In this document: positions 62,237 to 64,000 of the stretch, piece after piece | Numbering within the stretch: position 1 is the first letter of the stretch | Layout: each line of letters begins with the position of its first letter | From: Aselliscus stoliczkanus | Lineage: Eukaryota > Chordata > Mammalia > Chiroptera > Hipposideridae | Direction: 5' to 3' | Length of the DNA: 64,000 nucleotides | NCBI GenBank assembly: GCA_033961575.1 | Contig: CM066730.1 | Location: forward strand, 120,059,523-120,123,522 | Notes under the pieces: generated by a model | Told to the model about the DNA's origin: nothing | Database searches by the model: none | What the model saw: the letters and a program-made list of their open reading frames with translations, nothing else | Translations under genes and position numbers: made by a program

Positions 62237-62731
62237 TTTTCTTTTTTTTTTTTATTAGATTTTCTTAGGGAATTGGAGAAACTGGGGGAGGGGAACAGCC
62301 AAGTTGTTTTCCTTCAATCTTAGTTTTGGAGTTTGCAGCAAGCTCAGTTCCAAGTCCAGTTGTGCCTCTCAGCTCAAGGTGCTGTGTTCAGTTAGTTGTG
62401 GGTGGGTGTAGCCACCATCCAATGTGGGAGTTAAACCAGCAGCCTTGTTGTTAAGAGCTTACGCCCTATCCACCTAGGCGGCAGCCCAGCTCAAAGTACA
62501 GAGTTTAGTCTTTAGTTGCGGGCAGGCGTAGCCCACCATCAAACAGGCAGTCTTGTTATGAGCACTTGCTCTCCCCACCAGCTGAGTGACCCTGCTACCT
62601 GTTGGCAGCTCAGCAGCAGCTCAGCTAGGGCACAGCTCATTGGCCCATGTGGGAATCAAATTGGCAGTCCTGGTGCTCAGAGCTCGCATGCTTGAGCAAG
62701 CTCTTAATCAACTGAGCCACACAACCCGCCT
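62237..62731 (-). mobile_element. Composite SINE (about 495 bp), second copy
   Basis: Same order as 45904-46410: minus-strand head GGCGGGTTGTGTGGCTCAG, box B-like CAATTTGATTCCCACATGG, a middle unit, a third tRNA-like unit with GGTTTAACTCCCACATTGG, then the 3' body and T-run tail. Flanked by ggtaaggttctt (62225-62236) and ggcaaggttctt (62732-62743), an 11 of 12 match. More diverged than the long SINEs, so probably an older family. Confidence 0.88.
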
Positions 62732-62762
62732 GGCAAGGTTCTTAAGGGCAACTTTTCTATAC

Positions 62763-63051
62763 CAGGAGTCGGCAAACTTTTGAGATGGAAGAGCCACCAG
62801 GGGTCAGCAAACTGTGGCTCGTGAGCTGCAGGCTCTGAAGTAAAATTGAAAATGAAAATACAACTATCATAGTTTCATTTATAATATTACTTTAAATTTT
62901 CCTTATTTGTAAAAATATATTTATGGCTCTCAAATAATTTTTAAACTGTTGTGAGGGACAGGATTGGCTCTTCCAGGGTCAGCAAACTTTTGAGACGGAA
63001 CTTACCCAAACAGTTGCATTTGGCTTGCAAGCTGCAGTTTGCAGACCCCTG
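62763..63051. mobile_element. hAT non-autonomous DNA transposon, 289 bp
   Basis: The left end caggagtcggcaaact and the reverse complement of the right end caggggtctgcaaact form hAT-style inverted repeats. The 8-bp flanks ttctatac (62755-62762) and ttttatac (63052-63059) match at seven of eight positions, which is the hAT target duplication length. No coding capacity. The terminal motif recurs internally at 62797 and near 62975, giving a nested structure. Confidence 0.87.
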
Positions 63052-63110
63052 TTTTATACAATTCCACAATTATAGTCTACAGCATGGTAAAAATGAAATG
63101 ACTTTTATTT

Positions 63111-63219
63111 ATTTTTTTATTTTTTGAGGGCAGTGTCACTGGCCCTCCTATGTGGGACCCAAACCGGGGCCGCTGGCTTCCCAAGCCAGCGGTTTACCAC
63201 CACGCCACTCGCCAGCCCT
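63111..63219 (-). mobile_element. Short tRNA-derived SINE
   Basis: Minus strand: GGGCTGGCGAGTGGCGTG, box B GGTTTGGGTCCCACATAGG, CAGTGACACTGCCCTC and an A-rich tail. aaatgaa before the tail (63091-63097) and after the head (63220-63226) is the probable duplication. Confidence 0.9.
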
Positions 63220-63363
63220 AAATGAATATTTTCAAATTAATACTTCACATCTAAAAATTCTCTATTAAACCTGAAAAGAAAGTAAGTTCCCACTAATGTG
63301 TAAATGACCAAAAAAAGTCATAATCTTCCCAGATGTGCTTGCATTTAAAACAAGATGCAATGG

Positions 63364-63488
63364 GGGCCAGCCGAGTGGCGCGGTGGTTAAGCCCTGGCTT
63401 GGGAAGCCAGCGTCCCTGGTTCGGGTCCCACATATGAGGGCCAGTGACACTGCCCTCAAAAAAAATAAAAATAAAATAAAAAATAAAA
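63364..63488 (+). mobile_element. Short tRNA-derived SINE, well preserved
   Basis: Starts ggccagccgagtggcgcggt, box B ggttcgggtcccacatatga, ends cagtgacactgccctc and an (AAAAT)n-like tail. A perfect 18-bp duplication taaaacaagatgcaatgg lies at 63346-63363 and 63489-63506. Confidence 0.97.
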
Positions 63489-63669
63489 TAAAACAAGATG
63501 CAATGGATATTTGTTTTTTTTTTGTTTCAAATCATGTGTTGTCCCTCTTGTGATAAAGACATCTAAATATCCTTGGGGAAATCCCATTTCTTCGTAATTA
63601 TTCTTTTTGAGTGGAGCTCATTTCTACTATTATTTTTTTCTACTATCAGTTCCAGGGGCAGGGAATAAT

Positions 63670-64000
63670 GCACAAATCTGGGAAATGGGCGTTTTTTTAT
63701 TCCTTTGGCCTTAATGATTAGGTCAGAAATGGGCATGCGACCAAATTGGAGTCAATAGCATTCATTGAGGCTTTTGCTTGGTTTGCTAAAGAGTGAGGTG
63801 GTCTTCACCAAGGGACTCAAATCTGGAACGATGAGAAGCTGGGCTGCTACAGCCACTTTCCACCATCTTAGAATTCATTCAAGATGATAAAAGGCAGAGC
63901 AGAGAGTTGCACAGGGTTTTGATGATGTCTATGAGGTCCTGGATCTACCCTGTCTAAAGTCACACTCATGCCTGAGTGTTTCAGTTATGTCTGCCAATGA
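63670..64000 (+). mobile_element. Ancient LTR-like repeat, cut by the window edge
   Basis: Words such as atgggcatgcgaccaaattg, tggagtcaatagcattc, gggctgctacagccactttc and atgatgtctatgaggtcctg follow the order of an old mammalian LTR-class repeat, similar in kind to 14690-15090. The end lies outside the window. Confidence 0.5.

Overview
This window is AT-rich nuclear DNA from a placental mammal, and I find no protein-coding exon, tRNA, rRNA or CRISPR array that I can support. The open frames are short, and the longer ones mostly fall inside transposon copies or simple repeats. The setting is intergenic or deep intronic. The organism is most likely a bat. The dominant young repeats are tRNA-derived SINEs whose head begins GGGCCGGCCGAGTGGCGC, and one medium-length SINE (4683-4885) has a head and tail I associate with rhinolophoid (horseshoe or leaf-nosed) bats. 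Relatively fresh cut-and-paste DNA transposon pieces sit beside them. The lineage is an inference from memory of repeat families and needs a library search.

Layout: 1-1965 is the 3' part of an old L1. 3.9-13.7 kb holds SINEs of four different lengths in mostly unique DNA, including a 5'-truncated copy (6051-6139) and a remnant with only 18 nt of SINE body (8207-8265), plus a solo MaLR-type LTR. 14-22 kb holds old MIR, L2 and L1 relics and a 40-bp near-perfect palindrome. 25-31.4 kb is the densest repeat block: a compound CA/GA microsatellite, a young long SINE with a 43-nt A-tail, and two related minus-strand L1 copies with GC-rich 5' UTR-like blocks. The shorter of these joins its 5' block directly to its 3' UTR. 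32.4-36.3 kb holds an L2, a 568-bp deleted mariner with a broken transposase remnant, a short L1 with a 5' inversion, and a MITE-like element between inverted CA and TG microsatellites. 38-50 kb is mostly unique sequence with hAT relics and more SINEs. 50-64 kb holds further SINEs of every length class, an 81-bp mariner MITE with perfect 24-bp terminal inverted repeats, and a 289-bp hAT element with a near-perfect 8-bp target duplication.

No genes act together here. What the window records is retrotransposition by LINE machinery (target site duplications, A-tails, 5' truncation, 5' inversion) together with several cut-and-paste families. The most useful observations concern the modular SINE series and the compact DNA transposons.
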